A stretch of 64,000 bases of DNA, from assembly GCF_000420385.1 (NCBI RefSeq), contig NZ_ATUV01000001.1, forward strand, positions 806,001 to 870,000, given 5' to 3'. Every line of letters begins with the position of its first letter. The first letter of the stretch is position 1. Below are positions 1 through 9,825 of the stretch, piece by piece. The translations under genes were made by a program, and so were the position numbers. Source of the stretch: Hippea alviniae EP5-r (lineage in GTDB: Bacteria; Campylobacterota_A; Desulfurellia; Desulfurellales; Hippeaceae). Below the pieces are notes generated by a model. That model was not told where the DNA came from. It did not search any database and saw nothing but the letters and a program-made list of their open reading frames with translations.

Positions 1-795
1 ATAGCATACATACCGGCCAATCAACTCGCATCCTACAAAAGATACATAAGCAACAACATAGACGATATACTAAACGACAGCACGCTTTCAAAGAAAAACA
101 AAATGTATGCCCTATATGTTTCAATGATAGACAACCTTGAGAACTTGGTTAAAAATCAAAATTTATCACTTGCAAAGAATGTGTTTAAAGATGTTGGAAG
201 ATTCGTTGCTCACGCCATAAACGATGCAGTTGCAATATCCATATTCATGTCCTTTATAAGAAGCGATATACACAACTTAGCCGTCCACATGTTTAATGTC
301 GGTGTCTATGCATCTATGCTTGCAAAAAAGATGTTCGAAGATTTATCATCTCAAAAGCTCGAAGAGATTTCAAAGGGCTTCTTCTTGCACGACATAGGCA
401 TGTTGAAAATAGACAAAAAGATTCTTCAAAAAACAGCAAAATATACAAAAGAAGAGTACGAAGAGATTAAAAAACACCCAATATATGGAGTTGAGATAAT
501 AAAAAAAGACTTAAAAATACATTCACCCATTGTTGAAAAAATCATATTAGAGCACCACGAAAGAAAAGATGGTTCCGGTTATCCGTTTGGCAAAAAGGAG
601 ATAAACCAGTTTGCACAGATATGTGCTATGTGCGACGTATTTGATGCCATAACATCAAAAAGAGAATACAAAAACGAACTACCAAAGACAACATTTGACG
701 CTTTAAAAGACAATAAAGACTTCTTTGTAAGCGAGTTCGGACGGGATATGTATGAAGCTTTCGTAACCTGCTTTAGCCTACCCAATAGACGATGA
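1..795 (+). CDS. HD-GYP domain protein, 3' part (gene starts before the window)
   Basis: The reading frame is open from base 1, so this is the C-terminal 264 residues of a longer protein. The domain carries the HD-GYP signature: a first His in HNLAVH, the HD pair in FFLHDIGM, then HHERKDGSGYP with the GYP motif, and a distal D-x-x-D in CDVFDAIT. HD-GYP proteins are usually cyclic-di-GMP phosphodiesterases with a di- or tri-iron site. No N-terminal sensory domain can be judged here. The stop overlaps the mutS2 start by 3 bases (ATGA), so the two are translationally coupled. The family is clear; activity on c-di-GMP is inferred. Confidence 0.88.
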   Translation: MAYIPANQLASYKRYISNNIDDILNDSTLSKKNKMYALYVSMIDNLENLVKNQNLSLAKNVFKDVGRFVAHAINDAVAISIFMSFIRSDIHNLAVHMFNVGVYASMLAKKMFEDLSSQKLEEISKGFFLHDIGMLKIDKKILQKTAKYTKEEYEEIKKHPIYGVEIIKKDLKIHSPIVEKIILEHHERKDGSGYPFGKKEINQFAQICAMCDVFDAITSKREYKNELPKTTFDALKDNKDFFVSEFGRDMYEAFVTCFSLPNRR

Positions 796-3050
796 GAGAC
801 ACCTTAAGCCTACTGGATTACGACAAACTAAAAGAGATTATAAAAAAGCAGATACAAACAGAGTATGGAAAAAAGGCACTTGACAAACTAAAACCCGTAT
901 TCGATTTCGAAAAGGCAAAAAAAGAGTTCAAAACGCTCAAAGCATTTTTAGAACACTTTAACAAATGGCACACACTGACTATCGACGACATATACATAAG
1001 CGATATTATCGAAGATTCTTTTGTTGGTATGCTCGATGAGAAGGAATTAAAAAACATTGGCGATTTTATATCCCAACTTGTAAGAATAAAAGAAGAGATT
1101 GAAAGCAACGAGAAGGAGTTTTATGCTAACTTTATAAACTTCGACATACCGTATAATCTTCTCGATGAGATAACAAAGGCGATAGATGAGCATGGTCTAT
1201 TGAAAGATTCTGCTTCTGCACATCTATTTGAGATAAGAAACGAAAAAAAGGAGGTTCAGCAAAATATAACGCGGGTTTTAAAAAATATAATGCACTCACG
1301 GGCAAGGGATGTTCTTCTGGATACAGCCGTTTTTTTGAAACGCTCAAGATATACAATTCTGCTTAAACCCAATTTCAAAGAGTATATAAACGGAAGAATT
1401 ATAGATATAGGAAAAAGCGGTGGCTTCTTTGTCGAGCCAGATGCAGTGTTTAACTTAAACTCAAGATTAGAAGAGTTAGAAGCAAAAGAAGAAGCAGAAA
1501 GAAGAAGGATACTTTTTAGTATAACAAATCTCGTAAGGGAGAATGTATCACGGCTAAAAATCAACGAAAGAAAAATAGGCTTTTTAGACTTAAACATAGC
1601 AAAATATCTATACTCAAAGAAATTGCCAGAGTGCGATATTAAATTCTCAAATAAACCTATAATCTACGCAAAAAAATCGAAACATCCGATACTAACATAC
1701 ATAAAAGAAGACACAAAACCTGTTGATATAGACTTAAAATCAAACTCAAAACTGATAATAACAGGCCCAAACACCGGTGGAAAAACCGTATTTTTAAAAA
1801 CAATAGGCCTTATAATTCTAAGTGTGTATTCTGCCATTCCACCATCGGCAGAAGAACTAACCATAGGAAACTTCGATAACCTGTTTGCAGTTATAGGAGA
1901 CCAGCAAGACATATTTGAATCCCTAAGCGGATTTTCATCAAAGATAGCAACCTTCAAAAAGGCATTCGAAAAAGCCACACAAAACACACTTATCCTGCTT
2001 GATGAGATAGGCTCTGGCACATCACCAGACGAAGGAGAAGCTGTTGCCTATGCAATAATCAAAGAGACAGCAAAGAGATGCGTTGTCTGTGCATCAACCC
2101 ATTACAAAAAATTGGCATACATACTCCAATCAGAAGGCTTTAATACGGCATCATTCGAGTTTGATTCAAAAACCCTAAAACCAACATACAGACTAACATA
2201 CGGCAGGATAGGAAAGAGCTATGGTATAGAGATAATAAAGACACTCGGTTTAGAAAAGGAGATTGTTGAAACTGCAAAAAGATTCTATAAGGATAGCTCA
2301 TCAACATTTGCAAAACTGGAATCGCAGCTTGAAAGAAACATAGAACACTACAGAAAAAGAAAAGAAGAGTTAGATAGACTAAAAAAGATCTATTCAGAAA
2401 TTGTCCAAAAAGAGCAAAAAGAGAAGGAAAGATTCTTAGAAGAGCTGAAGAAAACAAAAGAAGAAAAGGAAAAGGAATTCGAAAAACTCATAGAAGAGCT
2501 AAAAAACGAGATTGCCACACTTCTAAAAGAGAAAAACATATCAAAAACCCACAAAAACTTGGATAGAATAAAAAAACAGGCAGAAGAAGTTTTCAAAAAA
2601 GAAAAAACCATCCAAGAAAAACCCGATTTACAAGAAGGAGACTCCATTGAGTTTAATGGCATAATCGGAAAATTGATAAACATAAAGAACAATAAGGCAA
2701 CAGTTGAAATAGAAGGAAAGATGCTCATCGTTGACATTCACAAACTAAAAAAAGCTAAAAAAGAAGAAAAAGCCCAGCAGGTAAAGATAAACACTTCAAA
2801 AACAGTCAAGAGCTTAGAGCTAAACCTAATAGGTAAAAGAAGCGATGAAGCAAAATTGGAGCTTTTGAAGTTTATTGATTCTCTTGCTATGGACTCTATA
2901 GAAAAAGCACGCATCGTGCATGGACACGGCAGCGGAATACTCAAAAGTATGGTAAGAGAAACACTTAAAGAGATGCCTGTTGTAAAAAGATTCTATCCTG
3001 CACTACCAGAAGAAGGCGGAGATGGAGCAACAATTATTGAACTAAAATAA
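792..3050 (+). CDS. mutS2: Endonuclease MutS2
   Basis: This 752-residue protein has the length and order of MutS2. It has MutS core and lever helices (about 1-320), an ABC-type ATPase domain with Walker A GPNTGGKT near residue 326 and Walker B LILLDEIGSGT near 402, a long charged coiled coil (about 510-610), and a C-terminal Smr domain with HGHGSG near 715. MutS2 suppresses homologous recombination or rescues collided ribosomes, depending on the species; it is not a mismatch-repair MutS. The Smr motif usually written LDLRG reads LNLIG here, a mild variant. The gene is translationally coupled to the upstream HD-GYP gene. Confidence 0.95.
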   Translation: MRDTLSLLDYDKLKEIIKKQIQTEYGKKALDKLKPVFDFEKAKKEFKTLKAFLEHFNKWHTLTIDDIYISDIIEDSFVGMLDEKELKNIGDFISQLVRIKEEIESNEKEFYANFINFDIPYNLLDEITKAIDEHGLLKDSASAHLFEIRNEKKEVQQNITRVLKNIMHSRARDVLLDTAVFLKRSRYTILLKPNFKEYINGRIIDIGKSGGFFVEPDAVFNLNSRLEELEAKEEAERRRILFSITNLVRENVSRLKINERKIGFLDLNIAKYLYSKKLPECDIKFSNKPIIYAKKSKHPILTYIKEDTKPVDIDLKSNSKLIITGPNTGGKTVFLKTIGLIILSVYSAIPPSAEELTIGNFDNLFAVIGDQQDIFESLSGFSSKIATFKKAFEKATQNTLILLDEIGSGTSPDEGEAVAYAIIKETAKRCVVCASTHYKKLAYILQSEGFNTASFEFDSKTLKPTYRLTYGRIGKSYGIEIIKTLGLEKEIVETAKRFYKDSSSTFAKLESQLERNIEHYRKRKEELDRLKKIYSEIVQKEQKEKERFLEELKKTKEEKEKEFEKLIEELKNEIATLLKEKNISKTHKNLDRIKKQAEEVFKKEKTIQEKPDLQEGDSIEFNGIIGKLINIKNNKATVEIEGKMLIVDIHKLKKAKKEEKAQQVKINTSKTVKSLELNLIGKRSDEAKLELLKFIDSLAMDSIEKARIVHGHGSGILKSMVRETLKEMPVVKRFYPALPEEGGDGATIIELK

Positions 3051-3055
3051 AAAAA

Positions 3056-3131
3056 TGGAGCGGATGACGGGAATCGAACCCGCGACATCAAGCTTGGGAA
3101 GCTTGCGCTCTACCAACTGAGCTACATCCGC
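3056..3131 (-). tRNA. tRNA-Gly(CCC)
   Basis: Read on the minus strand, the 76-nt sequence folds as a full cloverleaf. The acceptor stem is GCGGATG/CATCCGC, the D-arm is GCTC/GAGC, and the anticodon stem CAAGC/GCTTG encloses loop TTCCCAA, giving anticodon CCC. The T-arm is GCGGG/CCCGT. The discriminator is U and CCA is encoded. U73 fits glycine. The gene lies between mutS2 and the psr terminator. Confidence 0.95.
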
Positions 3132-3154
3132 TCTTATGCAGAAGTAATTTTAAT

Positions 3155-3195
3155 CAAAAAATCGAAAAAGTCCAGCCCCCTCTTGGGAGCCAGAC
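3155..3195 (-). terminator. Rho-independent terminator of the psr operon
   Basis: On the minus strand, 7 bases after the psrC stop, an 11-bp stem with some G-U pairs (GTCTGGCTCCC with GGGGGCTGGAC, loop AAGA) is followed by TTTTTCGATTTTTTG. This is a standard intrinsic terminator and it closes the psrABC transcript. Confidence 0.85.
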
Positions 3196-3202
3196 TAATA
3201 CA

Positions 3203-4072
3203 TTACCCTGCTATTCCGTGTGGATACTGAAATACGCCAGCCCAAACAATTAGATATCTAAGCAAGAATCCACCTATTAGAACTAAAACAGAAGCAAAAG
3301 CTGCAAGACCTTTTGAGTGCTCCTTTGTTGAAGCATAAGCTTCAAGAATAAGCGGAGATACAAGACCGAGAATAACAAAACCAATCGTAAAGAGAGGATT
3401 ATTAAGAAGTAAGTGAGCACTCTTCATAACGGCTGCATTTCCGAGCCTTGCAAAATCGAAATAAGCAAAGATTAGCAACAATTCAAGAGAAATCAAGAAA
3501 ATGTCGAATCCCTCTATAAAGTGGAAGAAATGATGAGCTTCCTCTGATTTCATAGCAGCAAGAATTAGCATTATAAGAGCACAACCTGTTGAAAACGCAC
3601 TAACAGTAAACAGAACCGGTAAAGCAGGTGTATGCCAGAAAGGAATACCAACATTAGCGTTAAGCAGAAGACCGGTGTAAGTCGTTACACCAAATCCACA
3701 GAACATAGCTATATAACCCATCCATTTTTTAAATCTTGGCCAATCGAAAAAAGTAGCCAATGCATAAAGTGGACCAAAAATAAACACGCCCGTAATAACT
3801 ATCATACCACGAGCTATCCAAGAATGCCCGATACCTTTTATCCAGAAAGCTAACAGGAATCTAAAAGGATTAATCAAATCGATAATCAGAAAGATTAATC
3901 CAAATGCCAAAATAGCCATACCTAATATAGACACAATTATCCCAAACCACTTACCCATGTTGAACCTTAACTCTCCCAAAATAGCCAAAGCAACCGTAGC
4001 GCCACCTAAACCACCCAAAAACAAATAGATGGCTATATTCCAACCCCATAAGGTTTGCTGAACAAGATCCAT
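3203..4072 (-). CDS. psrC: Polysulfide reductase membrane subunit, NrfD/PsrC family
   Basis: The 289-residue protein is almost entirely hydrophobic with about eight membrane segments, typical of the NrfD/PsrC quinol-oxidising membrane anchors. It starts MDLVQQTLWGW with a good Shine-Dalgarno (AAGGAGGAGAAAATG). It is the last gene of psrABC and starts 14 bases after psrB. By family knowledge it anchors PsrAB on the outer face of the inner membrane and delivers electrons from the quinone pool. The family assignment is firm; the exact electron donor and acceptor are inferred. Confidence 0.9.
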   Translation of the reverse strand: MDLVQQTLWGWNIAIYLFLGGLGGATVALAILGELRFNMGKWFGIIVSILGMAILAFGLIFLIIDLINPFRFLLAFWIKGIGHSWIARGMIVITGVFIFGPLYALATFFDWPRFKKWMGYIAMFCGFGVTTYTGLLLNANVGIPFWHTPALPVLFTVSAFSTGCALIMLILAAMKSEEAHHFFHFIEGFDIFLISLELLLIFAYFDFARLGNAAVMKSAHLLLNNPLFTIGFVILGLVSPLILEAYASTKEHSKGLAAFASVLVLIGGFLLRYLIVWAGVFQYPHGIAG

Positions 4073-4086
4073 TTTCTCCTCCTTCT

Positions 4087-4695
4087 TTATTTAATGTAAT
4101 AAACTTTAGGATGCACGCCCAAGTATGGGCTTAATGGTTTAGCCTTTCCACTATTGACCAACTTAGCAACTTCAGAGTTAGGGTCATCTAAATCACCGAA
4201 AATTCTTGCATGCCCAACACAGGTCGCTGCACAGCTTGGCTCTATACCTTCAGCAAGCCTATCTACGCAGAATGTACACTTATCAACATGAACCTGATGA
4301 TGTCTTGCGTCTTCACCAAAGTAGAACTCATCCTTCTCAAGGTCTTCTTTTTCATACTCATATCTTGCATCATAAGGACATGCTTCAATACAGTAACCGC
4401 AACCCAAGCATAAGTCGTAATCAATAAGAACTATACCGTCTTTATTGATATATGTTGCACCTGTTGGGCAAACCGAATGACATGGTGGATTTTCACAATG
4501 CATACATATAGTCGGGAAGAAAACCTTATGAGTTTCTGGAAATTTGCCCTCTTCTAACTCCGTAACCCTTGTTCTCCACTTTCCCTTGAAATCTTCAGCC
4601 CAAAACGGCGTTTGATTCCACTGGGAGCATGCCGCCATACAAGCTCTGCAGCCCAAGCATGATGTCACATCCATTACCATTCCATATCTTGCCAT
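4087..4695 (-). CDS. psrB: Polysulfide reductase iron-sulfur subunit
   Basis: This 202-residue ferredoxin-like subunit has four cysteine groups: CLGCRACMAAC, CMHCENPPCHSVC, CLGCGYCIEAC and a split CTFC...CAATC. That is the number needed for four [4Fe-4S] clusters, as in PsrB, PhsB and DmsB. It has no signal peptide, so export is presumably by piggy-back with the TAT-exported PsrA. It lies between psrA and psrC in one operon and has a GGAGG site 7 bases before ATG. Confidence 0.93.
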   Translation of the reverse strand: MARYGMVMDVTSCLGCRACMAACSQWNQTPFWAEDFKGKWRTRVTELEEGKFPETHKVFFPTICMHCENPPCHSVCPTGATYINKDGIVLIDYDLCLGCGYCIEACPYDARYEYEKEDLEKDEFYFGEDARHHQVHVDKCTFCVDRLAEGIEPSCAATCVGHARIFGDLDDPNSEVAKLVNSGKAKPLSPYLGVHPKVYYIK

Positions 4696-4709
4696 TTTCT
4701 ATCCTCCGC

Positions 4710-7505
4710 TTATATTTTTCTCACCTTTACTGTAAACTGACAGCTTAGTGAAGCGCCAGTTACCGGACCCAATCTATAAGGTATAATTCTACCTAAATCT
4801 ACACCTTTTCCATGAGCATATGTCAATCTTGGATTTTCAAGACCGAAATCGCTCATAGTGTAAATCGTATCTTCCCTTATACCTTCTGTTATATGGACAA
4901 ACGATGTTATCTTCTGACCAGAAACAGTGTTCTCAACTTCTATTTTGTCGCCTTCTTTCAATCCCAACCTTGCTGCAGCCTTTGGATTCATCCAGAACCC
5001 ATAATTCTCTTCGGCATGTCTTGTGACAAGCGCATGCAGAAGCGGATTGTCGGCAGTTGTTAAGTAAGTCATCTCTGGTACCTTACCGAACGCGAAGAAG
5101 AATTCATTACCAGTAGGTTTAAAGTCTCTCTTCGCACCTTTTCTATATTCAAAGTCTATAAACTCAAGTATAGGATTCCAATGTGGGTCAACTCCGTATT
5201 TATAGTTGAAGTGAGACAACAGTGTAGAATAAATCTCTACTCTTCCAGAGAATGTCGGAACAGGTAGCTTGTAAGGCATACCCTTTTTCTCTAACAACTC
5301 TTCTTTTCTCTCAAGAATCAAGACACCATCTTTTTCTAACTTCTTTTCAAGTTGCTCTGGCGTCATGCCAAGCTTCTTGCTTACAGAATACAAGCCTGCC
5401 TTTCTGTAAGCCTCATATAATGGCTGTTTGCCTTTCCATGCAGCTGCCATCTCTTTCATTAGCTTACCCATATCCCAACCAGTAAATTGGCTTACAATCA
5501 TAGCAGCAGAGCCGTAATCTCCGCCTTTCTTACCAGCCATAGCATTGGATATCATACAGAATACTTCATCTCCACCTTTGGTGTCACCAATTTGGCTAAC
5601 ACTTGGGAACCTTGTTCTTATGGCCATATCTGTATTAGGACCATCTGGCCATATTCCGCTATACTTCTCAAGATAGGTCTTGTCTGGCAATATAACATCC
5701 GCAAATGCCGCAATATCAGACGGCAATATTTCATCAACAACAACAAGCTTAAGATTTGGATTTGCAAATGCTTTAGCCCAACTCTTATAACCAAAATAAT
5801 CCTTAAGTGGGTTAGTTGAGTATATGTATGCGAACTTGATTCTATAAGGTTTACCATTCCACGTTAGCTTTCCTTCAACGGCTTCCTGGAAACCAGCATT
5901 TATAAACAAAGAGAAAGGAATGCCTTTTTCTCCTTGTTTCTTTCTGTATTCAAAATAAGCTCTTGTAAAATGAGGATAGCCTCTAAACAGAGGGAAATTG
6001 CCCGAATACATCATACCTTCAAGTTTACCTATAACACCAAGAAGTCCCGGCGCCATAGCGGTTGCCATCATCAAAGACATAGGATTATTAAGCTTTCCAG
6101 ACTCATATGCCTTGTGGAATCTTTCTATACCTTCCCTATCTTCAGGGTTATAAAGCCAACCACCTTCTCTATCTAAACCACCTACAAGCACATTAATTAT
6201 AGCTGCTGCTTTCCTTGCTTGAACAACATCTTCATATCTTCCATCAAGCCAGCCCGGATGAACCGTTGCAGGTCTAATCGTGCCAAGCATCCTTGCTGTC
6301 TCTTCAATGTCTTCTTTTGGAATATCACAGTATTTAGCTGCCCACTCAGGTGTAGCGTCTTTTACCTTCTCCCAGAGATAATCAAATGCAGTCTTTACCG
6401 GTTTGCCTTCATAAGTTAGACCCTTTGGGGCAAATAGAGCAGGTCTTATCTTTCTATTTCCTATATTATCATTAGTAAATCCTTCAACCTCAACGATCTG
6501 ACCAGAAATCTCATCGTAAACATAGTATTTTTCTGAGAATGGGAACTCGTTTGGGTTTTTATTCTGGCCCAAAGCAACAGGTGCACCATTCTCTTCATAA
6601 ATCAAAAACGGAGCTGTTGAGTGTCTTCTTAAAAATTCATCTTCATACCACTCATTCTTTATCAGTTGATGTATAACTGCCATCAAAAACGGCATATTAG
6701 AGCCCGGCTTAATAGGAATCCATTTATCAGCTTTTGCGGCTGTCTCACTGAGCCTTGGATCCAATACGATAACTTTCATTCCATTTCTTTTACCCTGAGC
6801 AAATCTAACTGCTCTTGAAACGGATATTCCAGCTATAGCAGCGTTACTTCCCACAACGAGCATAACCTTTGCATTATCCATATCTACAAGCAGCTCGTCG
6901 TGAGTAATCATTGTTCCAACAGTAACATCTGCACCAGCATGCTCTGCCATAACACAATTCTGCATAGGAGAACCGATAATATTCGGTGTCCCAACAGAAG
7001 CAGAAAAAGCAAAAGCTCCAAGTTTCTCATAAGCACAAGCACGCTGACCCATAAATACAGCAAGCTCATGAGGTTGTATATTATGCTCAGTTATCTTTTT
7101 CCTTATATACTCTTCAACTTCTTTCCAAGTCGCCTTTCTAAACTTCCATTCACCTCTTTTTGAACCCTCAACCCTTATAAGAGGATATTTAATCCTGTCA
7201 GGGTTATAAACAGTTCTTATACCTGATTGCCCCCTTGCACATATCCTTCCTCTGTTGAGAGTAGATTTTGGGTTCCCATCAATTTTTTGTGGCTTTTTAA
7301 ACTTGCCATCAACCCTTGTTCTAACCATTATGTCACATGCTGTTGAACAAAAGCTACAGATGTTTGGATAGTATTTAATCTCACCTGCAGGTTTCTTGTA
7401 ATGCGGTGTGTAGAGACCAGCCTTGGCAGATGGTTTGAAGAAGAGCAAACCACCACCAACCAAAGATGAAAGCTTCAAGAAGCTTCTTCTATTTAACGAA
7501 ATCAT
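4710..7505 (-). CDS. psrA: Molybdopterin polysulfide/thiosulfate reductase catalytic subunit
   Basis: This 931-residue DMSO-reductase-superfamily enzyme starts MISLNRRSFLK, a twin-arginine signal, so it acts outside the cytoplasmic membrane. The [4Fe-4S] ligands are Cys50, Cys53, Cys57 and Cys89. The segment SPMQNCVMAEH carries a Cys where Psr/Phs/Ttr-type enzymes ligate Mo or W. I chose ATG at 7505, because GGAGG lies 6 bases upstream, over TTG at 7511. With psrB and psrC it forms a membrane respiratory complex. Polysulfide or elemental sulfur is the likely acceptor; thiosulfate or tetrathionate cannot be excluded from sequence. No rhodanese-like Sud protein is adjacent. Confidence 0.9.
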   Translation of the reverse strand: MISLNRRSFLKLSSLVGGGLLFFKPSAKAGLYTPHYKKPAGEIKYYPNICSFCSTACDIMVRTRVDGKFKKPQKIDGNPKSTLNRGRICARGQSGIRTVYNPDRIKYPLIRVEGSKRGEWKFRKATWKEVEEYIRKKITEHNIQPHELAVFMGQRACAYEKLGAFAFSASVGTPNIIGSPMQNCVMAEHAGADVTVGTMITHDELLVDMDNAKVMLVVGSNAAIAGISVSRAVRFAQGKRNGMKVIVLDPRLSETAAKADKWIPIKPGSNMPFLMAVIHQLIKNEWYEDEFLRRHSTAPFLIYEENGAPVALGQNKNPNEFPFSEKYYVYDEISGQIVEVEGFTNDNIGNRKIRPALFAPKGLTYEGKPVKTAFDYLWEKVKDATPEWAAKYCDIPKEDIEETARMLGTIRPATVHPGWLDGRYEDVVQARKAAAIINVLVGGLDREGGWLYNPEDREGIERFHKAYESGKLNNPMSLMMATAMAPGLLGVIGKLEGMMYSGNFPLFRGYPHFTRAYFEYRKKQGEKGIPFSLFINAGFQEAVEGKLTWNGKPYRIKFAYIYSTNPLKDYFGYKSWAKAFANPNLKLVVVDEILPSDIAAFADVILPDKTYLEKYSGIWPDGPNTDMAIRTRFPSVSQIGDTKGGDEVFCMISNAMAGKKGGDYGSAAMIVSQFTGWDMGKLMKEMAAAWKGKQPLYEAYRKAGLYSVSKKLGMTPEQLEKKLEKDGVLILERKEELLEKKGMPYKLPVPTFSGRVEIYSTLLSHFNYKYGVDPHWNPILEFIDFEYRKGAKRDFKPTGNEFFFAFGKVPEMTYLTTADNPLLHALVTRHAEENYGFWMNPKAAARLGLKEGDKIEVENTVSGQKITSFVHITEGIREDTIYTMSDFGLENPRLTYAHGKGVDLGRIIPYRLGPVTGASLSCQFTVKVRKI

Positions 7506-7586
7506 AACCAACCTCCGCCCTTGGCTTTAAAGATTTTATCTAAAAATTACCTTTCCTAAAGCTCCTTTTGTATTCTAATCTATTAG

Positions 7587-7615
7587 CTTATACAAAACCT
7601 TCACTTTAAAGTCAA
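7587..7615 (-). promoter_or_regulatory. Sigma-70 promoter of psrABC
   Basis: On the minus strand TTGACT and TATAAG are separated by 17 bases. They lie about 80 bases upstream of the psrA start, in the gap between trpB2 and psrA. No operator-like palindrome was noted around it. Confidence 0.65.
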
Positions 7616-7657
7616 GCATAACAAAATTAGTAGTTAAGAGTTTAATAAAAATCTTAC

Positions 7658-9016
7658 TTACAATTTTTTATTTAATTCCAGCTCTTTTATAGATTTTTCT
7701 ATCTCTTCTTCTGGTAACTCATAATCTTCCATATTGCCACTTAAATACAAGTCATAACTTGCCATATCGAAATGCCCATGTCCAGAGAAACAGAATAGAA
7801 TCGTTTTTTCTTTACCTTCTTCTTTTGCTTTTAAAGCTTCATCAATCACACCCTTTATCGCATGGCAGGTCTCAGGAGCAGGTACCACACCTTCTGTCTT
7901 CGCAAAAAGAACACCAGCTTCAAATACTTCCTTCTGCTTATATGCAACAGCATCAAGTAAGCCATCCTTTCTCAACTGGCTCAAAATAGGAGAGTCTCCA
8001 TGATACCTTAAACCACCAGCATGAATCTTTGGCGGCATAAACTTATGTCCAAGCGTGTACATATAAAGCAGCGGTGTCATCTGTGCAACATCACCATAAT
8101 CGTAGGTAAATACACCTTTTGTTAGAGTTGGACAGCTTGCAGGTTCAATGGCAACTACTCTAACATCTTTTCCATTAATCTTATCCCTTATAAAAGGCAA
8201 ACCTATGCCACCCAAATTACTCCCACCACCACACGGTGCAAGCACGACATCAGGATAATCGCCAATCTTCTCAAACTGCTTCTTTGCTTCCAAACCTATG
8301 ATTGTCTGATGCAGAAGCACATGATTTAAAACACTGCCCAATGCATAATTCGTATTATTATGAGTTGCTGCATCTTCAACAGCTTCGCTGATGGCAAGAC
8401 CAAGACTGCCAGGATTGTTCGGGTCTTCTTTCAAAGCTCTTCTACCCGCTTCTGTTCTATCGCTTGGAGACGGATAGACTTCGGCACCCCATAAGTGTAT
8501 CATCGAACGCCTAAAGGGTTTTTGCTCATAGCTAACCTTAACCATATAGACCCTTACATTCAAACCAAGTAAAGCACCGGCTAAAGCAAGCGCACTGCCC
8601 CACTGACCTGCACCCGTTTCTGTTGTAAGTGTTGTTATACCTTCAATCTTGTTGTAATAGGCTTGCGCTATTGCGGTGTTGGGTTTATGGCTTCCAGCCG
8701 GAGAGACAGACTCGTTTTTGTAATATATCTTTGCGGGTGTTCCTAAGGCTTTCTCAAGGTTGTATGCCCTAACAAGCGGTGTAGGTCTCCAAAGTGAGTA
8801 TATCTCAAGCACCTTTTCAGGAATTGGTATCTCCTTCTGATTGCTCATCTCCTGCTCTATTATGGCGTTTGGGAATATGGCTTTTAAATCTTCAGGTTTT
8901 AAAGGTTCCTTAGTTTGCGGATTCAAAGGCGGTTTTAAAGGAGTTGGTAATTCTGGCAGAATGTTATACCAGTATCTTGGCATCTCATCTTCGGATAAGA
9001 ATATTTTTCTTTCCAT
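7658..9016 (-). CDS. trpB2: Tryptophan synthase beta-like chain, TrpB2 type
   Basis: The 452-residue PLP enzyme has the long N-terminal extension typical of TrpB2 ([13 protein letters not shown]). The PLP lysine lies in [11 protein letters not shown] and the phosphate loop is CGGGSNLGG. TrpB2 proteins make tryptophan from indole and serine, usually without a tight complex with TrpA, and some act on other acceptors. No trpA or other trp gene is adjacent. The start has GGGGGAG upstream. A separate short promoter region lies between it and the divergent ogg operon. Confidence 0.9.
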   Translation of the reverse strand: MERKIFLSEDEMPRYWYNILPELPTPLKPPLNPQTKEPLKPEDLKAIFPNAIIEQEMSNQKEIPIPEKVLEIYSLWRPTPLVRAYNLEKALGTPAKIYYKNESVSPAGSHKPNTAIAQAYYNKIEGITTLTTETGAGQWGSALALAGALLGLNVRVYMVKVSYEQKPFRRSMIHLWGAEVYPSPSDRTEAGRRALKEDPNNPGSLGLAISEAVEDAATHNNTNYALGSVLNHVLLHQTIIGLEAKKQFEKIGDYPDVVLAPCGGGSNLGGIGLPFIRDKINGKDVRVVAIEPASCPTLTKGVFTYDYGDVAQMTPLLYMYTLGHKFMPPKIHAGGLRYHGDSPILSQLRKDGLLDAVAYKQKEVFEAGVLFAKTEGVVPAPETCHAIKGVIDEALKAKEEGKEKTILFCFSGHGHFDMASYDLYLSGNMEDYELPEEEIEKSIKELELNKKL

Positions 9017-9091
9017 CTTCTCCCCCCTTAGACCTTAAAATCGAATAATGGTATCAGAATTTTTAATCTTTTCAAATTTTTAATTTTTCAC

Positions 9092-9119
9092 TTGACATCT
9101 AAAACTTTCTATGTATAAT
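9092..9119 (+). promoter_or_regulatory. Sigma-70 promoter of the ogg-dfx oxygen-defence operon
   Basis: A perfect TTGACA and a perfect TATAAT are separated by 16 bases. The predicted start is near 9126, giving a leader of about 35 bases and AAAGGAG before the ogg ATG. This is the strongest consensus promoter seen in the window. Confidence 0.8.
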
Positions 9120-9160
9120 TCTTTGCAAATAATAATTTTTATCCTTTTAAAGGAGAAGCG

Positions 9161-9811
9161 ATGGAGAAAAAACTCTTACAAAAAAAGATAGTTCAAACAT
9201 ACAAGCAGCTAAAAAGTCAGATAGAAACAAGATTGAAAGAATTTAGAAGCACCTACAAAAAAAGTGATTTAGAAATATTCAAAGAGCTTCTGTTCTGCAT
9301 TTTAACGCCACAATCCAAAGCAGAGAAAGCATGGCAAATAATAAAAGATTTAGAAAAAGAAAACTTGATATTAGAAACGCCACAGGATATATTAGAAGAA
9401 AAGTTAAAGAATGTTAGGTTCAGGTTTAACAAAACAAAATACATCAAAGAAGCTCAAGATAGGTTTGTAAAAGGCAAAAGGATTATTTTAAAAGAGATAA
9501 TTGAGCAATTTAATGATGAAAAAGAAATTAGAAGATGGCTAATTAATAATGTTAAAGGTCTGGGAATGAAAGAAGCAAGTCATTTTTTAAGAAACATTGG
9601 CAAAGGCGAAAATTTAAGCATCTTAGATAGACACATATTAAGGGCTTTAAAAGAATTAGAAATAATAGACGAGATACCAAAAACATTAACATCAAAAAGA
9701 TACGAAGATATAGAGTTAAAAATGAAAAAGTTTGCAGATGAGATAAACATGTCACTTTCTCACTTAGACTTTGTTTTATGGCAAATCCAGACAGGAAGAA
9801 TATTTAAATAG
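9161..9811 (+). CDS. ogg: 8-oxoguanine DNA glycosylase/AP lyase, Ogg2 family
   Basis: The 216-residue protein matches Ogg2 in length and layout, a family common in archaea and thermophiles. The helix-hairpin-helix segment NVKGLGMKEASHF holds the catalytic Lys137, and SILDRHILR holds the catalytic Asp156. The enzyme excises 8-oxoguanine and cleaves the abasic site. It is the first gene of a run of oxygen-defence genes and is followed 14 bases later by fprA, so repair of oxidised DNA appears co-expressed with oxygen scavenging. Confidence 0.88.
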   Translation: MEKKLLQKKIVQTYKQLKSQIETRLKEFRSTYKKSDLEIFKELLFCILTPQSKAEKAWQIIKDLEKENLILETPQDILEEKLKNVRFRFNKTKYIKEAQDRFVKGKRIILKEIIEQFNDEKEIRRWLINNVKGLGMKEASHFLRNIGKGENLSILDRHILRALKELEIIDEIPKTLTSKRYEDIELKMKKFADEINMSLSHLDFVLWQIQTGRIFK

Positions 9812-9825
9812 ATGGAGGTAAAAAG

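Noticed and set aside
7512-7657. A TPP, SAM or tryptophan-type riboswitch near trpB2, psrA or thi4
   Set aside because: The gaps are short and show no conserved riboswitch core or leader peptide with Trp codons.
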